64,000 nucleotides of DNA, taken from Cladopsammia gracilis (taxonomy: Eukaryota > Cnidaria > Anthozoa > Scleractinia > Dendrophylliidae). Below are positions 22,376-33,720 of the stretch, one piece after another; position 1 is the first letter of the stretch; every line of letters begins with the position of its first letter. The position numbers and the translations under genes were made by a program. The stretch is taken from positions 62,001 through 126,000 of the forward strand of contig JAJGOT010000342.1 in assembly GCA_022457155.1 (NCBI GenBank), in the 5' to 3' direction. The notes beneath the pieces were generated by a model. It searched no databases and had not been told where the DNA came from. It worked only from the letters and a program-made list of their open reading frames with translations.

Positions 22376-22877
22376 AACAGAATCACCGACACAAGAAAAT
22401 CTCGCAAACCTGGCATCGGCTATAAAGTGGAAGCATGGCAAAGAATATGGTTGCATTGTAAGAGTTTCGATTATTCGTAGATTTAAATAACTAATAAACA
22501 ACAAACGGGAAAGCATCATCTTATCCGCCATTTTGTATTTGAATACTAGTTTCTTGGCATCCTCGTGATATTGATGCATGTATGATTCAGTGCTCATACT
22601 GAAGGATATTCAATGCATAAAATCCATTAAGCTGAAACGTCTTGACTCAGCGACATGTCTCAGGCCTGGCGAGTTCCGACCTTTACAGTGATGGATAAAT
22701 ATAATTATATTTAGTAAAATGTCATCTCGATCCTCGCAACATAGGAAAATAAAGTTTAGCATTTTCGGAAAAATAAAATACCCTCGCAATTTCCAAAGAT
22801 AATGACCACGCTACGATTTTCAGAAAAAAAACAAACAAAACAAAACAAAAACAAAGAAAACAAAAGTAAGCTTTTTT
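22376..22877. other. Unassigned DNA between LTR and microsatellite
   Basis: No supported gene. It includes A-rich runs (AAACAAAACAAAACAAAAAC near 22830), possibly the old tail of a retroelement. Confidence 0.35.
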
Positions 22878-22878
22878 T

Positions 22879-22963
<85 letters not shown>

Positions 22964-22973
22964 AGTAGTTTGC
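22878..22973. repeat. (TA)n microsatellite
   Basis: About 95 bp of TA/AT with one phase break near 22940. Confidence 0.95.
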
Positions 22974-23141
22974 ACACCCATGTATAACACAACTTAATAT
23001 TTCTTTTTTTTTTTATTAACAGAAGTGCCAACACTAACATTAGTTCTTACATGTATCGCTAACAGTCAGCCAGATAAAAAAAAAAAGTTCTCTCATTACA
23101 GATTTATACTTTGCGTAATGATTTTATTTACCTGATACCTT

Positions 23142-23674
23142 AAGTTGTTGAAAAAAATACCATTTTTTTATGAAAGGATATTTTTGTTGTTATGGCCTTC
23201 ATCAAGGATAAAGATAACAATAAAAATAGCAATAACTTTATTAACGTGGCTGACACTTAGCTATAAAGCTAGTTTACAGGACAGTCACAGAAAGAAAAAG
23301 AATAAAAACTTGATAAAAATATTCTAAAAAGTACAAATAAAAATGTTTAAAATGATGTAGTATATACAAATTACAATTATAAAGCCATAAAACTTAAATG
23401 CAGAGAAAACTAAATTAACGAAGAGAAGGTACTATAAATCTGCAACGTCGAGCTCCTTAAGCCTACATTTGAAACTGCGGCTGGTATCGATATTTCTCAC
23501 GTAATTTGGAATAGTGTTCCATAGTCGGGCAGATAGCTTATATTCGCTATAAATACATATATAATAGGTTTGCCAAGAATAATTACCTGATTTAACAGAT
23601 AATTCATATAAACTATTATTCTTAGGCCATCGTAACTTGACAAGAAATAAAACACAAACAGCGGTGAGAAACAT
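23142..23674 (-). pseudogene. LINE 3' end (RT C-terminal tail and 3' UTR)
   Basis: Minus-strand YSEYKLSARLWNTIPNYVRN and TSRSFKCRLKELDV match the C-terminal tail found in CR1/L2-like LINE proteins (LWNSLP..IR....F...LK). It is followed by a 3' UTR with CCTTGATGAAGGCC. The rest of the RT is absent. Its upstream side is eaten by the 23649-23887 inverted repeat. Confidence 0.6.
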
Positions 23675-23887
23675 GCTAAACCAACGCCTTTTTTTAATAA
23701 ACTTGACGTTTCATATGCTAAGCGGCATACATTTTTAAATTAAAGTAACCGTTACAGTGATATAAACAGTTTTCAATCACTGTAACGGTTACTTTTGAAA
23801 ATGTATGTCACTTAGCATACGAAACGTCAAGTTTATTATAAAAATGCGTTGGTTTACCATGTTTATCACCGCTGTTTGTGTTTTAAT
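23649..23887. repeat. Foldback, about 113-bp arms
   Basis: Arm 23649-23761 is the inverse of 23776-23887 (AAAACACAAACAGCGGTGA.. against ..TCACCGCTGTTTGTGTTTT) with a 14-bp loop and only scattered mismatches. Both arms carry CTTGACGTTTCATATGCTAA-like sequence. It would form a cruciform. Confidence 0.9.
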
Positions 23888-24024
23888 TCTTAACAGATAA
23901 CTCAGTGTGCGAGTTATTGTCGGTGATTGTATATTATTGTCAAGCTTTCAACTAACTGTCGTATAGTAAGTATTTAAACACGAAATAACAGAAATACAAA
24001 TTCTTCTGCAACAGCTACAGTTGA

Positions 24025-25617
24025 TTAACCCAGGCCTTTAACTCCCATGAGTGCCAAACATCGAAATAAGAAAAATTCCAAATTTCATTTTGTAAAATGT
24101 TGAAAAAAAAAATGGTACCATGCAAAAGTACAGGTGAAGAGGCTTCATTTGAATGGTCAAAACATAGGATTTCATCCACAGACTCAAAAGTTAGAACAAA
24201 TGGTACCATGCAAAAGTACTGCTGGAGAGGTTTCATTTGAATCTTCTCACCATAGGGATTCGTCAACAGACTCAAAAGTTTATAGAAGTACACTGCATGT
24301 CTCCATAATTGACTCTGCGCGGATGAGATTGAATTAGGGTTAAAAGACTCGAGGGTTTCTTCGTGATCTCCACACAACTGGCCATGGTGCACAACGGGGA
24401 AGAAGTTGATATTTTGGGAAATAAGATCTACACCACTTATGCGCAGCTAAAAAATCAAAACGTATAATGCTGTGCTTGTTTACAAAAATGTGAAAAAAAA
24501 AATACAAACAAATGTCATAAAGTATGTAAAATGACCTTTTTATTTGCATTTCGTGCGCTGGCTGTCCTAGTATTTGTGTTCAAAATAACACTTCCTATCT
24601 TTATTGGAAGACTTAGGAATTAGAGACAAAGTCCCATCACAACGAGTAGATATAGTGAGGCACATCACTTTATTGTCAATAGTGTGCTCATATATGAAGA
24701 ATGGTGTACCATCGACATGGGTCTCCACAAACAGAGAGTCGGGGTCGTCAGCTTGGTCACAAGGCTGATTCTGTGAAAGCAATGGATGGAATGTTTGAAT
24801 GAATAAAGGATATTATTTTTCATTACAATACACATCAACGAATCAGTAAGGAATAATTTGTTTTAAATAATGGCGTTGTTAGTAAAAAGAGTAAAAAATG
24901 ACCAGTATAATTATGAACCAACAAAATAATGGCCCAGCTCCGTTACCATGACTGTGTTAAATACTTCAAACAAATTATTGAAAAGTCCAAGTTGTTACTG
25001 TGGATGTTTAGGATATAAGGTATTTTTTTTTAATATTCCTCTGTCTGTTACAAATATGACAATTCAAAATTGCTGTCGCTTCAGTTCTTTCCTTACCGAC
25101 TTTAAAATTCCTTTTGAGTCAATTTCAAAGAGAACTTCGTGAACGAGTAATGGTGCTTATGAAGAATTTTACCAAAGTTTAGAGCAAAAAAACATTGACT
25201 CCTCAATGAACAAACCAATGTGAATGTTTAAAAATATGCAGCCCGTTTCCATCCTGGCATCGTAGCCAGATGCTACATGTATGCACATTTTCAGTGCTGT
25301 CAATTGTGCATTGCAATGGAGTTTTGCTTCTTTGTCCACTTTAAAATGTTCCGGGGTTTTTACTCTTTTTGCTCAAAACTCGACTTAATATATGACTATT
25401 TAACTGACTCTTTCACTCCCAGAGTCAGTTGGAGACATGTAGCGTAGTTCTAACTTTTGAGTCTGTGGACGAAACCCTATGGTGTGACCATTTCAATGAA
25501 ACCTCTTCAGTATGACTTTTGCATAGCACCATTTGTTTTTCAATATTTTACGAAATGAAATTTGGAATTTTTCTTGAAACTTGATGTTTGGCACTCTTGG
25601 GTGCCTTTACTCTTTCA
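24025..25617. mobile_element. Inverted-repeat element with partly tandem arms
   Basis: The left arm (24025-24340) and right arm (25405-25617) are inverse copies that share GAGTGCCAAACATC, ATTCCAAATTTCATTT, CCACAGACTCAAAAGTTAGA and ATGTCTCCA. The left arm holds two tandem units of about 100 bp (ATGGTACCATGCAAAAGTAC at 24111 and 24201). The centre has a minus-strand ORF (24782-24567) without a recognised domain. It is probably a non-autonomous foldback element; no flanking duplication is clear. Confidence 0.65.
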
Positions 25618-25859
25618 AGAAAATGCCGTTAGAACACCAAAAAGAAAAGAAAATACCAAGTGATCATATTTAAGTCATTTTTCCAAGACACAAATGTGAA
25701 CTTGAAAAAAATTGGCCATGTTTTTCAATTTGCAATCCATTTCCATCCTGGCCATCTGCAGCCAAAGACGCTTCATTGCACAGGTAGAGTAATTGTTAGC
25801 ACAAATGGAGAACTCTATTCATTCAATTCATTCAAATATTTTTGTTTTGGGGCTTTTAA

Positions 25860-26660
25860 CCCTATTCAGACTGGGGGGGGGGGGGGGGGGGGGGGCTTTT
25901 CGAATCCCCCTCTCCAGTAAAATTGCGATAACTCTTACACCGAAATAGCTATGAGGCTGAAATTTCCTGACTTTTCCTAGAATTTATCTAGGGACATTTT
26001 GGTATCCATAACATGTCCGTGTGATTAACCATGTTGCCATGGCAACCGGTTTTTGACACGTAAGTTTTCAAAATATTAAAATATGGTGATTTTTTTTATT
26101 TTAAGATCCTGTTCTTTGATTTATAGTGCATTTTCTTGTTAGAATAGTTTTTTCTTGGGACTAGTTCTTGAAAGACATCAGCAATTTTTAACATCAAATA
26201 TTTAGGGGAGAGGGGTAGGTAAATTTTTGCCCTCTTTTACCAGTATAGACAAACATTTTGTACTATTTATTAAATATCGCTTCTAAGTTCATTGTTTGGA
26301 TAATAGACATTAGTTTGATACGTGTTTTATACATTCTGATCCTTTTTTATAAATTTTAATTTAAACAATTAAAAAGAAAATCCAAGATGGCGGATTCAAG
26401 ATGGCGGACAATAATTTTAAAATTATAGTTTTCTCGCTTTTTATTGCTTTTTTCTCGCTTTACAAGTGTGTCGTTGTTTGTATTTATTATGTTTTAATAT
26501 TAAAGAGATGATTTTACAGTTATTTTTGATATTTTAAGTGTGGCAGGTCAAAACTGGGTGTGAGGTTTCCTTGTATGGAGATGAACATTGTGTGAAAATT
26601 TCATGGTCCTAGACTTACTGGTCATCACAGATTGCCTGAAAAAGCCCAGTCTGAATAGGG
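25860..26660. mobile_element. MITE with TTAA-type site, family 1 copy B
   Basis: Termini CCCTATTCAGACTGGG and CCCAGTCTGAATAGGG match the 12422-12998 MITE. TTAA precedes it (25856-25859) and TTCA follows (26661-26664), a decayed TTAA. The interior includes a run of over 20 G, a TCCAAGATGGCGGA motif twice (near 26380) and no gene. Confidence 0.88.
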
Positions 26661-26704
26661 TTCAAAATGATTCTAAAATAATGGCAATGCTCCTTTAAAT
26701 TGAC

Positions 26705-27045
26705 CGACTAATGGCCTGTTTACACATGCGATTTTTAATGCGATTTTTGTCGCGCTCTCCAATGCAACTTTATCGCAAGTGTAAACTAGCGGCGATTTCT
26801 TTGCAGGGTACGATATTTGCTGCGGTTTGCTGGGAATTCCCAAAAAATCGCCGCCAAGTTGAATTGCATCGAGATTCGAACATGTTCGAAACCTCTGCTA
26901 CTTCGCGAAACAAATCACGCCCAAATCGCACCGAAATAGCCGGTAGTTTCGCATGCGATTTTAAGATGCAACATGTGCGCGACAAAAATTGCTTTGAAAA
27001 GGCGACAAAAATTGCAAAAGAAAAAAAAAAAAAAAAAAAAACGCC
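26705..27045. repeat. Possible MITE (TTTACACATGCGATTTTT type)
   Basis: GGCCTGTTTACACATGCGAT opens a GC-rich 340-bp block with repeated GCGATTTTTGTCGCG and its inverse CGCGACAAAAATTGC near 26980. It closes with a run of 18 A. The ORFs here lack motifs. Ends and duplication are not proven. Confidence 0.4.
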
Positions 27046-27060
27046 TGTATAACGGACCTT

Positions 27061-27650
27061 ACCGATCGGTGACATAGCCCATTCGGACTGTGACTATTCA
27101 AACGAAAGTTATATAAAGCAGTAAGGTGGTAAGTGAATGGAATCCTGAAGCATGACTATTTTAAAGGAAAACTATCGAGCAGTACGTTCGTGTGGTACGG
27201 TTTTTTTATTCTGTGCTAGGGGCTTATACATTTTAAAGGCCATGGCATGTTCACCCAAACTGCTTTACGGCTTGTGTTTTTGTTTTGAAACAGTTCAATT
27301 GTTCAATGTAGCGTTATGATTGGCTGGCACGCCGATTTTTCGATTTTCTGTCTGTGCGAAAATGAGCCCGGGCACGCAAAACAGATTTGGTGAACATGGG
27401 CCTTTAAGCATACTACCTCAAAGACTAGTTGAACTGGATTCGTCCTTTTGACCTTAAGGACATACTGGATAGTTCCGTTATGGGTAAACGCGCTGCACAG
27501 TTTCCGTCTTCCTGTGACCGTAATCAGCTGAAATCCTAAACAATAAATATTATGAAATAATAAATAAAAAAATAAAAAAAAATATATTTTAATCAATAAA
27601 AATAACAAATAGGCAGCATACAGTAGATAGTTTATTTAACCTGGCTGATA
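27061..27650. other. Unassigned AT-rich DNA
   Basis: No supported gene or repeat boundary. There is a purine-rich run near 27560-27600. Confidence 0.3.
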
Positions 27651-27689
27651 CACTAACTTATAGTATCGGTGCTTCAGTTCTAGAGATCA

Positions 27690-28200
27690 TGCGCAAGGTG
27701 TGAATTGCAGTACGTAGGATTTACCATTAATAAGTTTAGAACTAGGTTTAATAACCATAAATCTAGACTTAATGCACACAAAAGGCTATCTGCTGATATT
27801 AAGTCAAAGGATGATATTGTTTATAAGCATTTCGATCAGTTGGATCTTAATGGTTTGGATGATGTTAGAATTCAGCTAATTGCGATAAATGTACGATGGA
27901 ACAACATCTTAGGGAGCGAGAGGCCCAGTATGCTTACCAGCTTAGGTCTATTTACCCTCAGTGTTTGAATAGTGACGACTTCTTTTGTAGTAGGAATCCT
28001 AGAAGGGATGTATTTTAGAATCATTTCCGCCATGTTGTTGTAACGCGCGCGCAGATTGAACTGTATTGTAGCATGAGCGTTTCGCATCAGCTAACGCGTA
28101 TTTAGTAACGGTTTTAACCGCTGTAAATCAGTTGCCCTGATGAAGTCTTTTGTAATAAAGACGAAATATCGGCAAAGTCGAATTTTCCAGTTTGTGATTG
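27690..28200 (+). pseudogene. PLE GIY-YIG tail and 3' UTR (third family)
   Basis: Plus-strand LQYVGFTINKFRTRFNNHKS and DDIVYKHFDQLDLNGLDDV, then in a shifted frame LREREAQYAYQLRSIYPQCL and NSDDFFCSRN. This is the GIY-YIG nuclease end of a Penelope-like element. The UTR carries CCTGATGAAGTCTTTTGTAA and GACGAAATATCGGCAAAG, the stem motif usual at PLE 3' ends. No RT is present. Confidence 0.75.
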
Positions 28201-28306
28201 TTTTTTATATATTTATAATTCAACACATTGATATACTGCCCAAATATGGTTAAAAACTTATCGATATAGGTTATGTCGTGGACAATGTCTTGCTCTAGCC
28301 TAATTT

Positions 28307-28428
28307 AGTAGTTAGGGGGGACACTCTGGGTCACTTTGGATCACCCACCGCTCAAATCTAGTGATTCAAAATCACCACCGCTCAAATCTAGCGGCAATTG
28401 GTTGCCGCTCGCAGCTAGCGATATATTA
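28307..28428 (+). repeat. Left TIR of the virus element
   Basis: It begins AGTAGTTAGGGGGGACACTC, followed by TGGGTCACTTTGGATC. Then come two units of ACCGCTCAAATCTAG with GATTCAAAATCACC, and GGCAATTGGTTGCCGCTCGC. It is the inverse of 42309-42461, with one tandem unit fewer. Confidence 0.93.
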
Positions 28429-28469
28429 CTCTGCAAATGATCTTTTGAGTCTCTTGAAGAGATTCCTTT

Positions 28470-29284
28470 GAAATTGGGAATTTTAAGAAACCTCACAGGA
28501 ATGCTGTTGAAGGGGCTGTTCGGTCCTAACAAAAGTCCTTCTCCTTTCAGTCGCGGTCGCTTCTCTCCCTTCCCAGATTTTTTTTTTTTTTGTCCGCGGC
28601 CTCGTGCTCTTGTTCCAATGTTCCAAAAAAGGGCGGTGGCTGATAGGGATAAAGCCCAGGCTTTGGACTTACCATTAATCCTCCGCCTTTGCCTTTGCCT
28701 TTTCTGGGTACTTGCAATCCCGAGCCGAACAGTTTCTATGCCAGCTCAATCGGAATTCCTATCGCCGCTAATGTTCCAAGAAGACTGCCGTGAATTTGCC
28801 GCTGTGTGGGTTTGAAATTTATTCCACTGACCAGCTCAAGTCCCCTTTTAACAGAATCTAATTGGTTTTTAGTTAACTCTCTAACTTTTGAAAGTTGCGG
28901 AAGAAAGTTAAATGGCACGGCAATACCTGTCTCGAATATTTTATCAAAACCAAGCTCCCCAAGGCGCTAAATGCTCCTAATGTCGCAAGATGTGGAGAAA
29001 CTTTTGAGACTCCTTTGTGGCAAAGGAAAGTAGTTTGGATCCCAAAGAAATCAAAGAACTCCAAAGGCTTTCTCCTTGTTTGACAGCTTTTCTTATTTGT
29101 GTTTTGGAGATTGAAATTTCAACCCCGCGCCCTGCATTAATTGCTTTCTTTATCAATTCATATTTCCTTTCAATTTATTTTTTGCAAGTCTCAATGTAAT
29201 TGGCTCCGAATTTGTCACAGCTTTTGCAAGCTTTGCTTTTTGTCCTTCAGATAAATTTACATGGTATTCGATATAAGTCGTCAT
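28470..29284 (-). pseudogene. Virion core pX-like basic protein, broken
   Basis: ATG at 29284 (MTTYIEYHVNLSEGQKAKLA), then RLAKNKLKGN, a hydrophobic Gly-rich middle, LTKNQLDSVKRGLE.., RQIHGSLLGTLAAIGIPI and a Gly/Lys/Arg-rich end with GLQVPRKGKGKGG and LLLGPNSPFNSIP. At least three stops or frame shifts break it. A basic protein with an amphipathic middle and a conserved C-terminal GLLLG.NSPF motif is what I recall from cnidarian Polinton/adinto-type elements, compared by others with adenovirus pX. DNA condensation inside the particle is the expected role. Position next to the capsid gene supports it. Homology to pX is not demonstrated here. Confidence 0.55.
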
Positions 29285-29339
29285 TTCAATATTTTTAATA
29301 TCGAAATAACAATTCCCCAACAAAAGACATTCTACACGT

Positions 29340-30647
29340 CTAAGCCTTAATCAAAAGCTTGTTTGATGCAGTATACAGTTCAATTTCTTCTTCATGCAGC
29401 ACCAAAGCATTTATCGTGTACTGTGTTGGGTTGGCTCCATTCAGTTCATATCTGAACGTTAAAGAAACGACGCCATCTTTCACATCATCTTCTTGGTTTC
29501 GGAGATCGAAGTATAACATCCCATAAAGATTCTTGAAATTTTTTTCGATCTATCAATGGCCCACTCAAACAGTCATTATAAGCGGAATTGAATGACATCA
29601 AAGCTCGATAAAGCCTTGATTCCTCATCCGTTGTCAGTTCCAATTGGGGATAATAAATACTGTTGTTCAACTCCAGCTGTGCTCGAATGAATTGCCGGTT
29701 GTTTGCTCCAATGCTGAATGTCTTGAATGTGAATATATTCTGTTCTTGATTATTATAAGATGCCGTTGGAACAACCCAAATCAGCACATGCCTCGGCCTC
29801 CGAAGCCCCGCGGAAGAAATGCGGAAGTAGCTATTCAAAGCTACTGTTTGCGTTATTTCATGATATGTTCTTTCAAATATGTCCACTTTTTAGGTTTCAG
29901 ATAATCTTCAAGATATTGTTTCAAGCTTTTCCCATTGAAAATTATTTTTGGACACCACAATCTGAATTTAGTGACAATCACTTTTGAATCTGGTGCGGCG
30001 CCTTTTCTGAAAATTATGTTATCATTTTCAAGTTCCAACAAAAGACTTGTCTGTACATTTGGGTGAGGATTATTTTTGAAAGCAGCGAAATAACTGTATA
30101 AATTCAGAGGAATGGATATTTTGTTGGTAGCCGCCTCATCAGTCAAGATTTTTCGTTTGGCAAAACCCTCATTATAATGTGCCTGGGCTGACAGTGCTTC
30201 TGTTGTTCCTGTTGACTTATCAGGATAGAAGAATTGATCTTGCCCAACCGAATCAGCATAGCTTTTTGTGAATTTCAAGAGCGTCAACGCATTTGCCGAT
30301 TCATTTGCTCTTGAGTTGGTATACACTGATTGCCCATTACATTCAAGTATAAATTTTTTGATGACCGACAAACCATTAGTTGTTGTGCAATCTTGATTAC
30401 CATTATTTGGCCCGGCTGTTAATCCAGCTGCACTGTCAGCCGTTGTAACAAGCTTAAAGTCAACCTCCAGATATGCATTGTACCAATCAATTGGGTTTGC
30501 TTCTGAGGAATTATCCACGTTGAAGCGATAATTAGTTTTTTCCTGCCTGTTGCCATTCGCAATGTTGTCATTGAGCGGTGTTACTAGATCATAATAAGTA
30601 TATTCATATCTTTTTACGAATTCAGGATTTCTAAAATTTACTGCCAT
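29340..30647 (-). pseudogene. Major capsid protein candidate
   Basis: ATG 30647 (MAVNFRNPEFVKRYEYTYYD) to a TAG at 29342-29340, about 435 codons. Segments include NPIDWYNAYLEVDFKLVT, a central NKISIPLNLYSYFAAF, FRLWCPKIIFNGK, ELNNSIYYPQLEL and near the end VVSLTFRYEL. Alternating beta-rich hydrophobic stretches fit a jelly-roll capsid protein, and this is the largest conserved gene of the leftward structural block. I recall close relatives in many cnidarian genomes. Two frame shifts, near 29870 and 29535 (an A-run), break it. Hexon-like major capsid is the best guess from size and position; the double jelly roll was not shown. Confidence 0.6.
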
Positions 30648-30689
30648 TTTATTTATATAATATTTCATTTTTCAGAGGATGTCATTATA

Positions 30690-31095
30690 AACCTCTCTCA
30701 CATACTTAAATTTGCCAGTGTCTTCTTGGAAGCGGACTCGACCTTGCGGCCGGACTTTCTTTTCCATGTTTTGATCTTCAAATCGCCCCGGCGGTTTGGA
30801 CTGTTTTTTTTTTTTTCAGAATTTCACCAATTTCTTTTCCTTTTGCTTTTGATGGCGGTTGTTACTCTTTTTTCGCTTTATTATAAAACTTATCATAATT
30901 TTTTTTCACCAATGGCTTGGCCAGTTTTTTCTCCAACTTTCTCTTCTCCTTTTTCAACTTATTTTTCTGCTGCCTTTGAAGCTAATTTTGAAGCCGTTTT
31001 ACCTGTTAATTTAGCGGCGAGTTTTGAGAAAATGTCTGAAAAACCACTTCCATATGTTATTGCACCTGTATCAGGATCTCTTTCTCTTCTTTCAT
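30690..31095 (-). pseudogene. Small Gly/Lys-rich virus protein remnant
   Basis: Minus-strand TGAITYGSGFSDIFSKLAAK, LTGKTASKLASKAAEK and, after a stop, EKVGEKTGQAIGEK, followed by a Lys-rich tail. The glycine plus amphipathic Ala/Lys helix pattern suggests a minor capsid or membrane-active peptide such as adenovirus pVI, but that is only an analogy. Several stops interrupt it. It lies between the penton and major-capsid candidates in the same orientation. Confidence 0.45.
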
Positions 31096-31099
31096 CCAT

Positions 31100-31847
31100 T
31101 TTTGATTCACTTTTTTAATTACTACCGTCAAAGAAATATCAATATCATTCAAATCAACTTCTCGGTCTTCATCATCAGTGATGTAGAAAGTCGCTTCCGA
31201 AATGGTTTCAGTATTTATTTTATTCCACAAGTAATTTGTTGGTTGAATTTCAAATGGCAATGCTGGTTTTAGTGCTGGTTGCGATTGTGTAAAGCACATT
31301 TGATCTTTTCCCGGAGATAATTGAATCACTCAAAAGACTGCTTCTGAGATAGAGATTGTCAACACTGTTTGATATATTAGAAAAAGTTGAACCATAAGCA
31401 CTAGCTGTCAATTTTGTCGCATCAAATCCCAATTCAATCCACTGCTTGCAAAATCAATTTGAAAGTTCTATTGCAGTTGAATGAAAACTTTGAAAGTTGT
31501 CAAATCGAAAAACACATTGATTCCATAACTATCCCCTGTTTTTTCCAATGCTTTTGTGGATAAACTCATTTATGTCGTCATAGTCATAAATTCCGGCAGG
31601 AAAGGTTATTTTTTTCCCATGTCTTTCCTTTGTCTTTTGAAATCACCAACTTGTTATTGTTATATTTAGGTCTGATATTATGCCAGCTTGCAGTCATGGA
31701 AAGGTGATCCAAAGCCATATAGTGTTGTTTTTTATTGCCCAGAATCAACTCTGGGACAAACTTAATTGTGAAATTCCCTGGTTTATTTTGTGGGCATTGT
31801 TTTCTTGCATCAATTGATTTAAAGACAAGTACTCTGTTTACATCCAT
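31100..31847 (-). pseudogene. Penton-type capsid protein candidate
   Basis: ATG 31847 (MDVNRVLVFKSIDARKQCPQ), then GNFTIKFVPELILGNKKQHY and LSMTASWHNIRP. After a frame shift near 31600: FPAGIYDYDDINEFIH, GFDATKLTASAYGS, SLLSDSIISGKRSN. The end has TNYLWNKINTETISEATFYI and IDISLTVVIKK. A beta-rich protein of about 250 residues ending in an ISLT-V-I-K strand is typical of the small capsid protein of this virus group (single jelly roll, penton-like). Its start overlaps the last codon of the upstream ORF, a compact-virus trait. Three or more frame breaks. Confidence 0.55.
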
Positions 31848-33005
31848 TATTTTAAATGCATTTGTTGTTTAATTGCCCCGATTCTCAAGAGTTCATCATT
31901 TATTTGCGCAAGATCATTCCTAAAGACGGGAGAATTGTTTCCAGCAGCCATTGAACCAATCAAAATGTTCATCCGATCTGCTAATTCTTCTGGCTTTTGA
32001 TAATAAACGACACCCGATCCAACCATCCTTGATTTCCCGGATGATTTATGCGCGGGCATATTAGACAACATATTCAAATCATTGAAAATTTTCACAGCAT
32101 TCATAGAATATTTTTTCCGAGGACTGAATCTTTTTGTAACCAGATCGATGAATGATTTATCCGCATCTGCTTTATAGATTAATTTTCCGCCTCGGAAGGC
32201 ATTCAGCTTCATTTCATTGAAAAGTTTTGGGACATCGATGAGAAGCCCTCCATAGTGATCTGCGCCCGCGGCGTCTTTTTGAATTTTGTAAGCATTCCTT
32301 CTGGGTTGTTTATACGAAAGCCGCGCTCCCGTTCCCGTTTCTTTTTTTATATTATGGCAAAGCTTGAATAAGCTTTATTGTGGATATGTAGTTATCCAAT
32401 ATTGGTTTTTCATAGTCTCTTTGTTGTTCTAATTTTTTAACTTCCTGTTGTTTTTTCCCCGGGCTGATTCATTTTCTGTTTTTAATCCGAGTTATTTGGT
32501 CACCAGGCTTTCTTCTTTCTTTCCGTACTTGGCTATTAGCTTTGGCTAAGTCCGCTTCTGATAAATCAAGTAACGCATTAGGTTCTGGCAAACCGATTGA
32601 ATTGATAAAGATTAACTCTTCTGATGAAAATATATTGTTCGGACTAACGGTTAGTAATTTTTCTATCTCTTTACCAGTCGGTATTTTAGCCACAGCATCA
32701 GCGAACTCATCTTCTTCACCTCCTCTACCGGGTATTTGAGCCATCTCTTGGATGCCTTGAACCAAAGCTAGTTGATTTTGCCTCAGTTTCTCAATCACTT
32801 TGTTTTGTTTTTAATCTGTCTTCTGTTGCTCAATCAAGGGTTCTCTCAAAGTTTTAAAACAATCACTCATAACAACATATCTTCCCTGTTTTCGGTCTTT
32901 TACCTCATTCTTCACCTATGTGACTGCTTTCGCAATCTGATATCCCTGCAGTTCACGTTCGGCGTATTTCTTTATTCTTTCAAGATCGATTTTAAGTGTT
33001 GAAAC
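31847..33005 (-). pseudogene. Conserved virus gene of unknown function
   Basis: Starts near 33005 at STLKIDLERIKKYAERELQG, where no ATG is left. It runs through VKNEVKDRKQGRYVVMSD and KVIEKLRQNQLALVQGIQEM, then an acidic part with VSPNNIFSSEELIF and NALLDLSEADL. The intact C-terminal ORF (32212-31850) includes KKYSMNAVKIFNDL and AHKSSGKSRMVGSG. Stops near 32930 and 32810 and a broken stretch at 32215-32470 show decay. The helical, charged N-terminus suggests coiled coil. I do not know its role. It is transcribed with the capsid block and its end overlaps the penton start. Confidence 0.55.
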
Positions 33006-33095
33006 AACATTTTTTTCAAAAGATAAGTGTTGATTTGACAGTTAACTCAAAAGATAAAAATGATATATCGGTACTTAAAATGAAGATGCAAAATT

Positions 33096-33715
33096 ATGAT
33101 CAAAATGAATCGAACAGCAAATAGAAAATATTATGATTTCCTGGATGAGGATTTCGGAATGATTATCGCTGGAGAAAGCGGCTGCGGAAAGACAAACACC
33201 CTTATGAATATCTTGAGAAAACCTCTAATTTATTATGACCAAATTTATTTCTTTACTCCAAATCTACATCAAGATAAGATTCAAGACCTCAAAGAGTTGA
33301 TGAACGGTGTCAGCCAAAAAGTTGGATATCCAGTTTTTGAACTTCTTGGCCCGGATGAAATTATGAATACAGCCGACTATACAAACAACAATAGAAAAGT
33401 AGTCGTTTTTGATGACCTCGTTAACGCTTCAGAAAAGATCCAACGAAAGATGGCCAATCACTGGACGGATGGACGGCATCACGGGATCAGCCCCATATAT
33501 CTTTGCCAGGAATATTATGATGTTCCACAAAAGATTCGTTTGGATTGTTCCCATATGATTCTGTATCCACCTACAGCAAAAAAAGCATGGGACTTTGATC
33601 GCGAAAGAGAATTGGTTTGCACCACATCTTTTCGATAGGCTAGGACCTTATGAATTCCTTTTTCTTGATAAACAAAAGAAAAGTGTGGTGAAAAACTTTG
33701 ATGAATCTTTTTTTT
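33096..33715 (+). pseudogene. A32-like (FtsK/HerA) DNA-packaging ATPase
   Basis: Starts at ATG 33096 or 33105. Walker A is GESGCGKTNT (about residues 27-36) and Walker B is KVVVFDDLV (residue 98 on), followed by HGISPIYLCQEYYDVP, the sensor-like block of this family. About 200 residues is the normal length. The frame shifts near 33610, after ..KKAWDFDRE; the C-terminus (PYEFLFLDKQKK) is in the next frame and a T-run (33708-33719) fuses it to the fibre ORF. These ATPases pump genomic DNA into the capsid. It is the best-kept rightward gene and the surest sign of a virus origin. Confidence 0.88.
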
Positions 33716-33720
33716 TTTTA

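Noticed and set aside
22756..23040. ORFs of Ile-Tyr repeats on both strands
   Set aside because: Translation of a (TA)n microsatellite; the same holds for 6534-6761.
28301..28320. AGTTAG / ATAACT as a virus target duplication
   Set aside because: The strings are inverted, not direct, and are part of the TIR once the match is extended to AGTAGTTA.
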